The notes beneath the pieces were generated by a model, which had not been told where the DNA came from, searched no databases, and saw nothing but the letters and a program-made list of their open reading frames with translations. A stretch of 64,000 nucleotides of DNA from Granulicella aggregans (GTDB lineage Bacteria; Acidobacteriota; Terriglobia; Terriglobales; Acidobacteriaceae). How positions within the stretch are numbered: position 1 is the first letter of the stretch; every line of letters begins with the position of its first letter. This document shows positions 49,901-58,678 of this stretch, piece after piece. The stretch spans positions 1-64,000 of the forward strand of contig NZ_JACHIP010000001.1 in NCBI RefSeq assembly GCF_014203275.1. The letters run 5' to 3'. Position numbers and translations under genes: made by a program.

Positions 49901-50576
49901 AATCCTGAAGCGCCTCCCAATCATCTTCGATCCCGCCACCCGTCTCGCCAATCCACGCCCGCTCCCCTACGGCGATACCGACGAAGCCCCGTCGCTCCAC
50001 TTCGAACGCCCCGAAGGCTCCGTCGCAGCCCGCGCGTTCGGCAACGCCGTCCACGCCTTCCTCGAACTTCTCACGCAACAGATCGCCACTGGCGAATCCG
50101 CCGCGAACCTCCTCCACGCGCTCCCCGGATGGACACCTCGCGTCGCCGCCATCCTGCGCTCCGAAGGCCTGCCTCCGACGATGGTCGAGCGCCTCACTCA
50201 GCGCGTGCTGCACGCCCTCGCTTCCACGTTGAAAGATCCCACCGGCCTTTGGCTGCTCTCACCGCATCAAGGTTCGGCAACCGAGTTCGCCCTCACCGCC
50301 TGGGCGACCCAGCGCAGCAACATCCGTATCGACCGCGTCTTCCGTGCCGGTGCCGATCCACTTGCAGCAGGCTCCGATCACCTATGGATCGTCGACTACA
50401 AGACCACCACCCACGGCCCCGAAGGCCTCGATGCCTTCCTAGCCGAAGAACGCGAGAAGTACGCTCCGCAGCTCGAAGCCTACGCCGCCATCCTCAAGCA
50501 AAAAGAAGACGAGACCGTAATCAGACTCGCCCTCTACTACCCAATGTTGTCAAAACTCAACTGGTGGATTCCCTAG
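46971..50576 (+). CDS. AddA-like UvrD helicase/nuclease
   Basis: 1201 residues. Superfamily 1A helicase motifs: Walker A APAGSGKT (Gly-Lys-Thr at 42-44), TFTRKATAEMRERVL, Walker B HILVDEMQDTSSSQYEL, LVGDPKQSIYLFRQA, LTIHKAKGLEWDVV and YVACTRAREELHLF. A C-terminal PD-(D/E)XK nuclease domain has LWIVDYKTTTHGPEG and the upstream AFGNAVHAFLELL. It lacks a visible Chi-recognition signature that I could name. It probably pairs with the AddB-like subunit, whose gene it overlaps by eight bases. Its end overlaps the convergent unknown gene by 20 bp. Confidence 0.9.
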   Translation: MAELFAIDEHKSTKPPLPDAAERERALDIHHSWIVEAPAGSGKTGLLIQRYLRLLADESVTSPEQILAITFTRKATAEMRERVLSQLQNATSESEPANDFDRETRPMALAALERDRKLNWSLVDQPNRLRIRTIDSVCSEIANSLPVLSGTGGRRDVVDEAGELYAIAAHRTFLQLGGSDVPLNKALREVLLHRDGDLANCERLLASMLRLRDQWGALVPLGRRELDDTYLDTHVLPKLERALDNAICTALTQVTRHFPEHLLRQLTLAATSMAHIAGYKGATSPIAICANRNLSPGERAEDLDHWRALIHLLLTKEKTLRKAVSANIVKFELSKSEQANLKALIAEFHDRDDLLAALCKLDELPPAKYPQEQWLIAKHLFRVLNHAMAELQIVFAERSECDHAEIALAAKTALSADTGPDDLEAALGLRLQHILVDEMQDTSSSQYELIQMLTAHFDGHSQTAFLVGDPKQSIYLFRQARVERFLHAMSTEQLGDVHLGLLRLTANFRSQAGLVGDFNDDFSQIFSSPTAQTHSGEVQFVAASAMRPRDEDSGDRVWHADVLPYVKPGEASSEQKKHRQASALEIREIIEYWRASPLPEDRQKPWQIAVLVRSRSHLERIVATFKEVPAIPYRAVDIDPLKERPEVMDLFALTRALLHPADRTAWLAVLHAPWCGFDLSELHTLTGADDPAFSDWTMHALIAERGDLLPPEAITRLERIWPVFAAAAAQRHRAPFAQTVERTWRSLGGDAYLDGSELANAHSYLRLLEDLEEQQGSVAIAALEARLERLFAAPSLDPTAVELLTIHKAKGLEWDVVIVPALERTSGRNHSEFLSWVELDSSASTSDQDEAAHFILAPIAGRGEDSAELNKWIAGIHKSRESAETRRLFYVACTRAREELHLFAAPKLSAKGEINPAAGTLLKAAWPAAEAAFAGPLASAQSPSNVTEFPPPIPEGILEDIAASTSVTDQAQSKRPAILKRLPIIFDPATRLANPRPLPYGDTDEAPSLHFERPEGSVAARAFGNAVHAFLELLTQQIATGESAANLLHALPGWTPRVAAILRSEGLPPTMVERLTQRVLHALASTLKDPTGLWLLSPHQGSATEFALTAWATQRSNIRIDRVFRAGADPLAAGSDHLWIVDYKTTTHGPEGLDAFLAEEREKYAPQLEAYAAILKQKEDETVIRLALYYPMLSKLNWWIP

Positions 50577-50955
50577 TCTCTACCCCGATTGCTGCCTGAG
50601 GCCTATAAACGATAGTCGGTGTCGCTTCAAACGCTGGGCTCACCATCAGTCGCTCATACCAGTCAGGTACGGCCAACGAGACGTTGGCCGCTAGAACGAC
50701 GTTCGCCTCTGGAATGCTCTGAGCGCTCTCTGAGAGCTCAATTTGGCTTTTTCCATCGCTGAAAACCAGCCGTATATCGTCGACCGTAAAACAGTCCTTC
50801 TTATAAGCGACTATCCAGGCCAAATCTTTCCAAGCGATGAACAACTCTAACTCATCGAGTCTCTGGGCGATGCCGCTCTCGTCGAGCCTCGCAACCAAGG
50901 GACTTCTCGTCCTTGGCTGCATGCTCTTGCGAAGGCGCTCAATCCATTTCATCAC
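50557..50955 (-). CDS. Unknown small protein at the end of the pst operon
   Basis: 132 residues, soluble, with no motif I recognise. It starts 39 bp after phoU on the same strand, so it is likely the last gene of the phosphate operon. The C-terminus overlaps the addA-like gene by 20 bp in the opposite direction. The first two codons are both ATG. Confidence 0.6.
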   Translation of the reverse strand: MMKWIERLRKSMQPRTRSPLVARLDESGIAQRLDELELFIAWKDLAWIVAYKKDCFTVDDIRLVFSDGKSQIELSESAQSIPEANVVLAANVSLAVPDWYERLMVSPAFEATPTIVYRPQAAIGVETRESTS

Positions 50956-50994
50956 TTGGACCTTACTGCCACTAACGCAACCGCCATGTTGCTA

Positions 50995-51657
50995 CTACTC
51001 AACGTTGGCGATATGCCGCACATCCGCGCCGCGCACCCAGAAGATCACATCTTCCGCAATGTTCGTCGCATGATCGCCAACGCGTTCAAGGTTCCTGGAG
51101 ATGATCAGCGCATTCAGGCTCTGCGGCGTGAGTTCCGGACGCTCCTTGATCAGCGAACTCAACGAATAGAAGGCGGCATCGTTCATCTCATCCACTTCGT
51201 CGTCCATCTTCAGGACCGACTGCGCAAGATCCGCATCCGCCTCGATAAACGCCTGCAGCGACTTCCGCACCATCGCTGAAGAAAGCGAAGCCAGCTTCGG
51301 GATATCTACCGGCAGATCGAAGTTCGCGAACGCGCCCATCTCCCTCACCCGCACGGCGATGTTCACCGCCTGGTCGCCAACCCGTTCGAGGTCCGCATTG
51401 ATGCGAATCACGGAAAGAATAAAGCGAAGGTCGACAGCCATCGGCTGTTCCATTGCAAGAAGGTCCAGCGCCATTTGGTCGATCTCGCGCTCCAGCCGAT
51501 TGATCGAAGGTTCAGCCCGAAAGACAAGCTCGCAGATGCTCAAATCGCGCGTGCTGTAAGCCTCGATGGAGCGTTGAATCGCCTGCTCGGCCATCCCCGC
51601 CATGACGAGCAACTTTTCCTTTAGATCGTCTAAGTTTTGATGAAAGCGAACGCGCAT
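50995..51657 (-). CDS. phoU: Phosphate-specific transport regulator PhoU
   Basis: 220 residues, two three-helix repeats (about 8-105 and 115-215) with the metal-contacting E/D-rich motifs (RAEPSINRLEREID and RNLERVGDHATNIAEDV). PhoU damps PhoR and the Pst transporter when phosphate is plentiful. Its ATG overlaps the stop of pstB by one base. Confidence 0.95.
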   Translation of the reverse strand: MRVRFHQNLDDLKEKLLVMAGMAEQAIQRSIEAYSTRDLSICELVFRAEPSINRLEREIDQMALDLLAMEQPMAVDLRFILSVIRINADLERVGDQAVNIAVRVREMGAFANFDLPVDIPKLASLSSAMVRKSLQAFIEADADLAQSVLKMDDEVDEMNDAAFYSLSSLIKERPELTPQSLNALIISRNLERVGDHATNIAEDVIFWVRGADVRHIANVE

Positions 51658-52415
51658 CAGCCGAACCTCCCGGTGATGTAATCTTCCGTTCGCTTGTCGC
51701 GCGGGTTCGTGAAGATCTTATGCGTCGAGTCGAACTCGACCATCTTTCCGTTCAGAAAGAAGCCCGTATTCTCGGCCACACGCGCGGCCTGCTGCATGTT
51801 GTGCGTCACGATGACGATCGTGTACTGGCTCTTCAACTGAAAGATCAAGTCTTCAATCTTCGAAGTCGAGACGGGGTCGAGGGCCGAAGCGGGCTCGTCC
51901 ATCAGCAACACCTCAGGATCGACCGCAAGCGCGCGAGCGATGCAGAGCCGTTGCTGCTGTCCGCCCGAAAGACTGGCACCGGACTTCTTCTTCAGATCGT
52001 CCTTGACCTCTTCCCACAGGGCCGCAGCTTTTAATGAGCGCTCGCACGTCTCGTCCAGCACCTTGCGATTGCGGAAGCCATTCAGCTTCAGACCGCTCAC
52101 GACGTTGTCGTAGATGGACATCGTTGGAAACGGATTCGGCCGCTGGAAGACCATGCCGATGCGGCGTCGAATCTCAACCGGCGAGGCATCCTTGTAGATG
52201 TCCACATCGCCCATCTTCACCAGGCCGGTCGCGCGCGCGATCGGGTTGGTCTCATGCATCCGATTCAGGCAGCGCACGAACGTGGACTTGCCGCAGCCCG
52301 AAGGCCCAATCAGCGCCGTCGCATGGTTCGCTGGAATATGGACATCGATATCCTGCAGCGTGTGCGTCGTTCCATACCAGGCGTTCAGATGTTCAACTTG
52401 AATGCCAACTCCCAC
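51657..52415 (-). CDS. pstB: Phosphate ABC transporter ATPase PstB
   Basis: 252 residues. Walker [10 protein letters not shown] (about 38-46), signature [16 protein letters not shown], Walker [14 protein letters not shown] and the H-loop [12 protein letters not shown], all canonical for PstB. It powers phosphate uptake with PstA and PstC. It overlaps pstA by one base and phoU by one base. Confidence 0.96.
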   Translation of the reverse strand: MGVGIQVEHLNAWYGTTHTLQDIDVHIPANHATALIGPSGCGKSTFVRCLNRMHETNPIARATGLVKMGDVDIYKDASPVEIRRRIGMVFQRPNPFPTMSIYDNVVSGLKLNGFRNRKVLDETCERSLKAAALWEEVKDDLKKKSGASLSGGQQQRLCIARALAVDPEVLLMDEPASALDPVSTSKIEDLIFQLKSQYTIVIVTHNMQQAARVAENTGFFLNGKMVEFDSTHKIFTNPRDKRTEDYITGRFG

Positions 52416-53335
52416 TAGCTACCTCCCTTGAGTACGCCGCGGTTGGCAAAGATGCGGACCAGCGTTACCGAAACCATAATCAACATAATCAGAACTAACG
52501 ATCCAGCCCATGCCAGACGATGCCACTCGTCATAGGGTCCGGTCGCGTAGATATAAATCTGCAGCGGCAGCGCAGCGATGGGCTGAGTCAAACTCAAGCT
52601 CCAGAACTGGTTGCCGAATGCCGTAAACAGCAGCGGTGCCGTTTCGCCCGCGACACGCGCAAACGCCAGCATGCAGCCAGTGATGATGCCCGGCGACGCC
52701 GTTCGCAGGCTCACCGAAATTGCTGTCCGCCACTTCGGCACGCCGAGTCCAAGCGCCGCCTCGCGAATCGCATGCGGCACCGTCATCAGCATCTCTTCCG
52801 TCGTCCGAGTGATCGTCGGCACCATCATGATCGCCAGAGCGACTCCGCCCGCGAAAGCCGAAAAATGCTTCTGCTGCATCACGATCAGCGAATAGATCGC
52901 GATGCCCATCACGATCGAAGGCACACCATTCAACACGTCAGCCGTAAACCGCACTGCGTTGGCAAGCATCTTCCCTCGGCCAAACTCCGCCAGGTAGACG
53001 CCTGCGGCAATACCTACGGGAATTCCCATTAGGCTTGCCAGCGACAGGATCACGCCCGAACCCACAATCGAGTTCGCCATGCCTCCGCCGTCTTCGCCCA
53101 CTGGCTTCGGGATCTGCGTGAAGAAGGCGAAGTTCAGCGAACTGGCACCCTTGTAGATCAGGTAGCCGAGGATCATCAGCAGCGGCGCAATCACGACCAC
53201 CGTACTCAGAATCGCCAGCCCTGATACCAGGTTGTTCACGAAGCTGCGACGAAGCTGATCCAGCTTCATTCGCTTGGTGTTGAAGTTCGTCGGCTCACGC
53301 ATCGGCGGGACTGGTGTCACAGGTTTTGTGCTCAT
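52415..53335 (-). CDS. pstA: Phosphate ABC transporter permease PstA
   Basis: 306 residues from ATG 53335, two bases after the pstC stop and with GAGGGTGG seven bases upstream; an in-frame ATG-like extension to 53377 would overlap pstC and is not preferred. Six membrane segments, and the EAA-loop motif in [18 protein letters not shown] (about 190-207) that docks to PstB. Confidence 0.93.
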   Translation of the reverse strand: MSTKPVTPVPPMREPTNFNTKRMKLDQLRRSFVNNLVSGLAILSTVVVIAPLLMILGYLIYKGASSLNFAFFTQIPKPVGEDGGGMANSIVGSGVILSLASLMGIPVGIAAGVYLAEFGRGKMLANAVRFTADVLNGVPSIVMGIAIYSLIVMQQKHFSAFAGGVALAIMMVPTITRTTEEMLMTVPHAIREAALGLGVPKWRTAISVSLRTASPGIITGCMLAFARVAGETAPLLFTAFGNQFWSLSLTQPIAALPLQIYIYATGPYDEWHRLAWAGSLVLIMLIMVSVTLVRIFANRGVLKGGS

Positions 53336-53337
53336 GG

Positions 53338-54423
53338 TTATGCCACCCTCGCCGGAGCGCCGCGCGTCACTGCCCATACCAGCAGGCGGGCAATCGTATT
53401 CACCACAATTGTCACCAGGAAGAGCGCAAGCCCGATCTCGATCAGCGCGCTAAGATACACATCGCCCGTTGCCTCCGAGAATTCGTTCGCAATGACGCTG
53501 GCCAGCGTGTACCCCGGCGCGAAGAGACTCTTGTTGATCTCCGCGTGATTTCCGATCACCATCGTGACGGCCATCGTCTCGCCCAGCGCGCGTCCTAGTC
53601 CGAGCATCACTGCGCCGACGATACCAATGCGCGAGTTCCGCAACACGCCTACTCGGATCATCTCCCACCGCGTCGCGCCCAGCGCCAGCACCGCTTCACG
53701 CTGGCTGTTCGGCACAGCGTTCATAATGTCGCGAGTCAATGACGAGATGATGGGCAGGATCATGATCGCGAGGATGATGCTCGCTGTCAGTAAGCCAACG
53801 CCAAAGTTCGCGCCTTCGAAGAATCCCGTCCACCCAAGCGTCTTCACCAGGAACGGCCCAAGTGAGTCGCGCATCATCGGCACGAGAACGAACACCGCCC
53901 AAAGCCCGTAGACAACGCTCGGTATAGCGGCCAGCAGTTCAGTCAGGAATGAGATCGGTGCGCGCAGCATCTTGGGGCAGAGCTCTGTCAGGAATACGGC
54001 CACACCCAGCGCTAACGGAACCGCCATCAGCAACGCGAGGAAGGACGTCGCAAGTGTCCCGTAAATGAACGGAAGCGCGCCGAAGTCGCCACTGACCGGA
54101 TCCCACGCCTGGCTGGTAAAGAACTTGAAGCCGAAGGCATGCAGGCTTAGCTTCGAGCGCAGCACAAGGATCGTTGCGATAAAGATAACAATCGCGAAGA
54201 TGCTCAGAGCGCAGGTCAACATCAACCCGGCAAACGCCTGGTCGGCGATCTTGCCACTGCCTCTGGAAGATAGAAACTGGCGTACGGGCGATGGTGGCAA
54301 GTCGGCCATCGCGGGACCTGTCGTCACCGGCGCGGACGGCAGAGGAACATCGAGGGCGCGAACCGTCGAACGCGGCTCGGATGGATTGGATTCGGAGTTG
54401 GTCGTCATTTGTGTAAGCGACAC
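53338..54423 (-). CDS. pstC: Phosphate ABC transporter permease PstC
   Basis: 361 residues. The GTG at 54423 has AGGAAAG six bases upstream; ATG 54408 would trim five residues. After a polar N-terminus of about 70 residues there are six membrane segments and the EAA loop PNSQREAVLALGATRWEM (about 250-267). It forms the phosphate channel with PstA. Confidence 0.93.
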   Translation of the reverse strand: MSLTQMTTNSESNPSEPRSTVRALDVPLPSAPVTTGPAMADLPPSPVRQFLSSRGSGKIADQAFAGLMLTCALSIFAIVIFIATILVLRSKLSLHAFGFKFFTSQAWDPVSGDFGALPFIYGTLATSFLALLMAVPLALGVAVFLTELCPKMLRAPISFLTELLAAIPSVVYGLWAVFVLVPMMRDSLGPFLVKTLGWTGFFEGANFGVGLLTASIILAIMILPIISSLTRDIMNAVPNSQREAVLALGATRWEMIRVGVLRNSRIGIVGAVMLGLGRALGETMAVTMVIGNHAEINKSLFAPGYTLASVIANEFSEATGDVYLSALIEIGLALFLVTIVVNTIARLLVWAVTRGAPARVA

Positions 54424-54540
54424 GGTCTTTCCTGAATGCCCACGCGGTATCCTCCCTGAACCACTGGAAGGAGCATGAACGCAGATGAGATGGAAGTAGC
54501 CGGGGACGCGATGCGCGCGTCCCCGGCCGAGTGAAGCAGG

Positions 54541-55548
54541 TTACTTGACCGTCTTGATCGTCAGCTTGACCATCTCCTGCACCTGCTTCGGCAGCGGAGC
54601 GTAGGTCATGCTGGAGGCTTCGCCCTCGCCAGTCGTGATCATCCACTCCAGGAAGCCCTGCAGCGCCTTACCCTTAGCCGGGTCAGCCGACTGAACAGGG
54701 ATCAGCAGCCACGTGAAGCTTGAGATCGGGTAGGAGTCCGGACCATCGGCATTGGTGATCGAAACCCGGTAGTCCTTGGGCATCGACTTGGCAGCAGCCG
54801 CAGCAGCGGCCGTCACGCCATCGGTCGTCGCCTTCAGGAACTTGCCGGCCTTGTTCTTTACCGCCCCGAACTGCATGTTGTTGGCGCGAGCGTAGATCAG
54901 CTCAACGTATCCGAACGAGTAAGGAGACTGGCGAACCATTCCGGCAACGCCCTCGTTACCCTTCTGGCCGATACCCGTCGGCCACTTCACCGACGTGCCC
55001 TTGCCGATCCTGCCCTGGAAGTCCGAGCTGACCTTGCTGAGAAAGTCCGTAAAGATGTAGGTCGTACCCGATCCGTCCGAGCGATACACCGGCAGGATCG
55101 CCTTGTCCGGGAACTGCACGCCTGGGTTGTCCTTGGCGATGCGGGGATCGTTCCACTTCGAGATCTTGCCGAGGTAGATGTCAGCGATCACTTCGGACGA
55201 AAAGTTCAGATCCTTCGTATTACCCGGGATGTTGAACACCGGAACCACCGCACCCAGAACCGTCGGAATATGAATCGTCTTGATCTTCGAATCGGCGATC
55301 TGCTGATCGTTCATCGGACCGTCGGTCGCGCCAAAGTCAACCGTGCCTTCCGAGACCTGGCGGATACCGCCGCCCGAACCGATCGGCTGGTAGTTGATCT
55401 TTACCTCGGGGTGAAGCTTGTTGTATTCAGAAAACCAACGCGAGTAGATGGGATTCGGAAAAGTAGCACCGGCGCCATTGATGTTCTGGGCGATTCCCGC
55501 GCTTGCGGTCAATGCCAGCAAGCCTGCTGCAATAACGTTCAGTTTCAC
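54541..55548 (-). CDS. pstS: Periplasmic phosphate-binding protein PstS
   Basis: 335 residues from GTG 55548, where GAGGT lies six bases upstream; a longer frame from 55587 adds a polar tail before the signal peptide. Signal peptide about 1-21 (LLALTASAGIAQ), then INGAGATFPNPIYSRWF, the phosphate-binding GSGGGIRQ and TDGPM, and YRSDGSGTTYIFTDFL. PstS captures phosphate for PstCAB. It is 117 bp from pstC, with phoR upstream. Confidence 0.95.
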   Translation of the reverse strand: MKLNVIAAGLLALTASAGIAQNINGAGATFPNPIYSRWFSEYNKLHPEVKINYQPIGSGGGIRQVSEGTVDFGATDGPMNDQQIADSKIKTIHIPTVLGAVVPVFNIPGNTKDLNFSSEVIADIYLGKISKWNDPRIAKDNPGVQFPDKAILPVYRSDGSGTTYIFTDFLSKVSSDFQGRIGKGTSVKWPTGIGQKGNEGVAGMVRQSPYSFGYVELIYARANNMQFGAVKNKAGKFLKATTDGVTAAAAAAAKSMPKDYRVSITNADGPDSYPISSFTWLLIPVQSADPAKGKALQGFLEWMITTGEGEASSMTYAPLPKQVQEMVKLTIKTVK

Positions 55549-55610
55549 TCGTGTACCTCGGTAAGATATAGATCTTGGGTTTGCCACTCCTCTTTAGTGT
55601 GATCGGACGA

Positions 55611-55627
55611 TGTTACGGGACAGTTAC
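55611..55627 (-). promoter_or_regulatory. Putative Pho-box direct repeat upstream of pstS
   Basis: On the minus strand, GTAACT and GTAACA repeat 11 bases apart (GTAACT-GTCCC-GTAACA). PhoB binds direct repeats with an 11-bp period. It lies about 65 bases before the pstS start, between phoR and pstS. The match to the enteric CTGTNAT unit is partial. Confidence 0.35.
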
Positions 55628-55672
55628 ATCCCGGCGAAATACCCGATAAACCACCCGCAATCACTGCAATCT

Positions 55673-57097
55673 TTAGTTAGTTACCGGATACTGCGCAACC
55701 GGCAGACTGAAGATGAACGTGCTGCCGCGGTGTAATTCGCTCTCTGCCCGGATCGTTCCCCCCTGCGCCTCCACCATGTGACGGGCGATTGCCAGCCCCA
55801 GCCCGGTGCCTCCGGACTCCCGTGACCGCGCTTTGTCGACCCGGTAGAACCTCTCAAAGATCCGCCCCAGATGCTCGAATGCAATTCCCTGTCCAAAATC
55901 CCGCACCCGGAACTCCACCATCTCGTACGGCTCCGAGATCTCGTTCGCCGAGACCACCACCCGGGAGAACTCATTGCTACGCGTCCGTCCGTACTTGATG
56001 CCATTTTCGATCAGGTTGCTCAACACCTGCATCACCGCATCATGATCGGCAAAGACCTGGCGGCTGGTCACCTCGCCAATCTCCAGGACCGCCTCCGAAT
56101 CCTGCACCAGGCCGCTCATTGCCTCAATCGCCTCACGCACCAGCGAATCCGCAGGAATCGGGCTAGGCTGGAGCTTCTGCTCCGTCGACTCGATCCTCGC
56201 CATCACCAGCAGGTCTTCCGTCAGCCGGTTCATTCGCGTCGCATTCTTCAAAATCGTCGACAGAAACTCCCGGGCCACCGGCGTTAAGGACTCCTCGTGA
56301 TCGAGCAGCGTCTCCACGTATCCGGTAATCGATGTCAGCGGCGTCCGCAGCTCGTGGGACACATTTGCGACAAAGTCGCGCTGCGTCCGCTCCACCTGCT
56401 CAATTCGGGTCACGTCGTGCAGTACAGCAACCGCGCCTCCCCCCGGCATCGGCGACGCATTGATTTCAAACGTCTTGCCCGGCAACAACGTCGTCGACTT
56501 CCGTTCGCAGACCGTCCTGCTATCGAGAGCCGACCGGACGCACGCGAGCACCTCTGGGTCACGGATCGTCTGCACCAGGGCGTGTCCCACCCGCACCGAA
56601 CCGCTCCCGAGCGTGCCGCGTGAAGACGCTCCCGGCATCAGCCGCTGCATCTTCTGGTTGCTCCACTGGATACGTCCGGCAGCATCCACTGCGATCACGG
56701 CATCCTGCATCGAGTCGAGTAGAGCCTCAAGTTCGCGACGACTCTCCTTGGACTGCTCCAGGGACTGGTCCACCTGCGCCGCCGCGCCCGCCAACGCCTT
56801 CGACAGCCTCTCGAAGTCGCGATATCCGGGCTCAAAGTCGCCGCCTTCTCCGTCGGAGAGCGTTCCCTCAGCCACCTCGTCCGGCCGATCGGCGATCGCT
56901 CCCGCAGCTCGTTCAAGTGGCGATATAGCCTGCCGCACGGAATAGGTCGTCCACACCGCCGCGAGCGCTGCCCAGCCAATTACCGCAAGGACAGTAATGT
57001 ACCAGTCCTTTTGCGGCAACAACGCGCGCGTCCCCGCCACGAAGGCCATGGCGAGGGTCAGCCGTAGAAAAACGGTAACGAAAAAACTACGCTTCAA
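55673..57097 (-). CDS. phoR: Phosphate-sensing histidine kinase PhoR
   Basis: 474 residues. Two N-terminal membrane segments (about 5-24 and 32-50), a HAMP-like linker, a PAS domain (about 118-230), then HisKA with the phospho-accepting His248 (NVSHELRTPL) and HATPase boxes NLIENGIKYG, FGQGIAFEHLGRIFERFYR (in part) and GTGLGLAI. It has no large periplasmic sensor, as in PhoR, which reads phosphate status through PhoU and PstB. Gene order phoB-phoR-pst supports the call. Confidence 0.9.
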   Translation of the reverse strand: MKRSFFVTVFLRLTLAMAFVAGTRALLPQKDWYITVLAVIGWAALAAVWTTYSVRQAISPLERAAGAIADRPDEVAEGTLSDGEGGDFEPGYRDFERLSKALAGAAAQVDQSLEQSKESRRELEALLDSMQDAVIAVDAAGRIQWSNQKMQRLMPGASSRGTLGSGSVRVGHALVQTIRDPEVLACVRSALDSRTVCERKSTTLLPGKTFEINASPMPGGGAVAVLHDVTRIEQVERTQRDFVANVSHELRTPLTSITGYVETLLDHEESLTPVAREFLSTILKNATRMNRLTEDLLVMARIESTEQKLQPSPIPADSLVREAIEAMSGLVQDSEAVLEIGEVTSRQVFADHDAVMQVLSNLIENGIKYGRTRSNEFSRVVVSANEISEPYEMVEFRVRDFGQGIAFEHLGRIFERFYRVDKARSRESGGTGLGLAIARHMVEAQGGTIRAESELHRGSTFIFSLPVAQYPVTN

Positions 57098-57144
57098 CCA
57101 GACTGCTCCGCTTCGGCTTCATCACGCATCCCATCGACTCGCAG

Positions 57145-57849
57145 CTACGCCGGGACGACTTTGGGAATCTCAAACCTGTAGCCGGCCCCGCGCATCGTCT
57201 TCAGGAACCGTGGCGTTTCGGCGTCTGCCTCAATTTTCTCGCGAATTCGACGTACATACACATCGACTGAGCGAGGTGTCACGAAACGAGCATCGCCCCA
57301 GACCGCATCCAGAAGATGGTCGCGGCTGAAAACTCGTCCGGGATGCCTTGCCAGGTAGTCCAGCAGGCGGAACTCGGTCGCCGTCGTGGTCACCAGTTCG
57401 CCACCGACGCGCAACTGCATTGCGCTGGCATCGATCTCGATATTCTCGAACTTCAGCACCGAAGGCGCAGTTGGCCGCTCGAACCGCCGCAATACTGCCT
57501 TAACTCGGGCGACCAGTTCCCGGGTCGCGAAGGGCTTGGTGATGTAGTCGTCCGCTCCAAGCTCCAGGCCCTGAACGCGATCGTTCTCCGCCGCGCGGGC
57601 GGTCAGGAAGATGATTGGAATCGAGCTCAGGTTCGCATTCTGGCGAAGGCGCCGGCAGAGATCCAGTCCATCGCCGCCCGGAACCATAATGTCCAGCAAA
57701 AAAAGCGAAGGTGGCTGACGTTCTGCATCTGAAAGAATCTGGCCGATTGCGAGATACGAACGGACCGCATATCCTGCGCTCTCCAAGTGGTACTGGACGA
57801 GCCGCGAGATGTCCGCATCGTCTTCCAACACGAAGATTGTCTGACTCAA
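57145..57849 (-). CDS. phoB: Response regulator PhoB (OmpR family)
   Basis: 234 residues from TTG 57849, which has AGGG about eight bases upstream and matches the usual PhoB start (SQTIFVLEDDADIS); the frame is open to an ATG-less region up to 57915. Receiver acidic residues Glu9, Asp10, Asp11 and phospho-accepting Asp53 (FLLDIMVPG), Lys in ITKPFATRELVARV; C-terminal winged helix with TEFRLLDYLARHPGRVFSR and SVDVYVRRIREKIE. It activates pst genes under phosphate limitation. It overlaps no other gene and starts 47 bp before phoR. Confidence 0.9.
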   Translation of the reverse strand: MSQTIFVLEDDADISRLVQYHLESAGYAVRSYLAIGQILSDAERQPPSLFLLDIMVPGGDGLDLCRRLRQNANLSSIPIIFLTARAAENDRVQGLELGADDYITKPFATRELVARVKAVLRRFERPTAPSVLKFENIEIDASAMQLRVGGELVTTTATEFRLLDYLARHPGRVFSRDHLLDAVWGDARFVTPRSVDVYVRRIREKIEADAETPRFLKTMRGAGYRFEIPKVVPA

Positions 57850-58126
57850 ATTTGTTGCCCTCGTATTCCATGCGCTGCCCAAATCGGTGTCTGGATGATC
57901 GAGAAGTTGGCGCATAAGCTCAGAGTACCCTATTACTTTTCAATCAATTGCAAACAGAAGATGAATGTATTGCCCCTGACTCACGGCGCCGCCGAAGATA
58001 CACAACAACCTGTCCGGGCGCTGGCCGGACCGAAAGTTGCATCCTTTGTTCCACCTTCGCATGCGACCCCAATCCCCCTTTAAAGCGTCGTACTGTTAAG
58101 ATAGTGAAAAGGGGGGGGCGCTGAGC

Positions 58127-58603
58127 TTGAACAACTTCACTCAAGATGAGAGGACTCCTGTTCCCGAAGACATGCCTGAAAGTGAGGCGCCGACGCGCAA
58201 GATGAAAACGCCGGTTGTCCTTTGCATCGACGATGAGTTGATTGGCCTCAGGGTGCGCAGAATTCTCCTTGAACGGGCGGGCTACACCGTCCTCGGGGCC
58301 CTGGATGGCAGCGAGGGCATCGAACTCTTCTCCCAGCACCCCATTGACGCCGTCGTCCTGGATTATGCAATGCCTGGCATGAACGGCGCTGAAGTCGCCA
58401 CCCGTCTTCGGGAGATGCGTCCCGAAGTTCCTATACTTTTGCTCTCCGCCTACCTTGGTCTTCCCCCCGAGGTCACCTCGCTGGTTGACGTCTATATGAC
58501 CAAGGGAGAGGGCGCCCCCATGTTACTGAAGAAACTCCGCGTCATGCTCACCTTGACTCGTTTAGAGGACGGCCAGGGAAGGCACGACCACACCTCCGAA
58601 TAA
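58127..58603 (+). CDS. Stand-alone receiver-domain response regulator
   Basis: 158 residues. A disordered 25-residue start, then one receiver domain: Asp35, Asp36, phospho-accepting Asp79 (VVLDYAMPG), Ser in LLLSAY where Thr is usual, and Lys in MTKGEG. No output domain. The start is TTG 58127 with GGGGGGGG about nine bases upstream. It is 75 bp upstream of a histidine kinase on the same strand and could be its partner. It diverges from phoB. Confidence 0.85.
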   Translation: MNNFTQDERTPVPEDMPESEAPTRKMKTPVVLCIDDELIGLRVRRILLERAGYTVLGALDGSEGIELFSQHPIDAVVLDYAMPGMNGAEVATRLREMRPEVPILLLSAYLGLPPEVTSLVDVYMTKGEGAPMLLKKLRVMLTLTRLEDGQGRHDHTSE

Positions 58604-58678
58604 CACAGGCGCTGCCAAACCTGGATCTCGATTGAGCTTTAGTGACCGGATTGCATCGTAGAAGTATAGGATGGGGCA

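Noticed and set aside
49236..50213. A 325-codon minus-strand frame opposite the AddA-like gene
   Set aside because: Antisense shadow without any motif.
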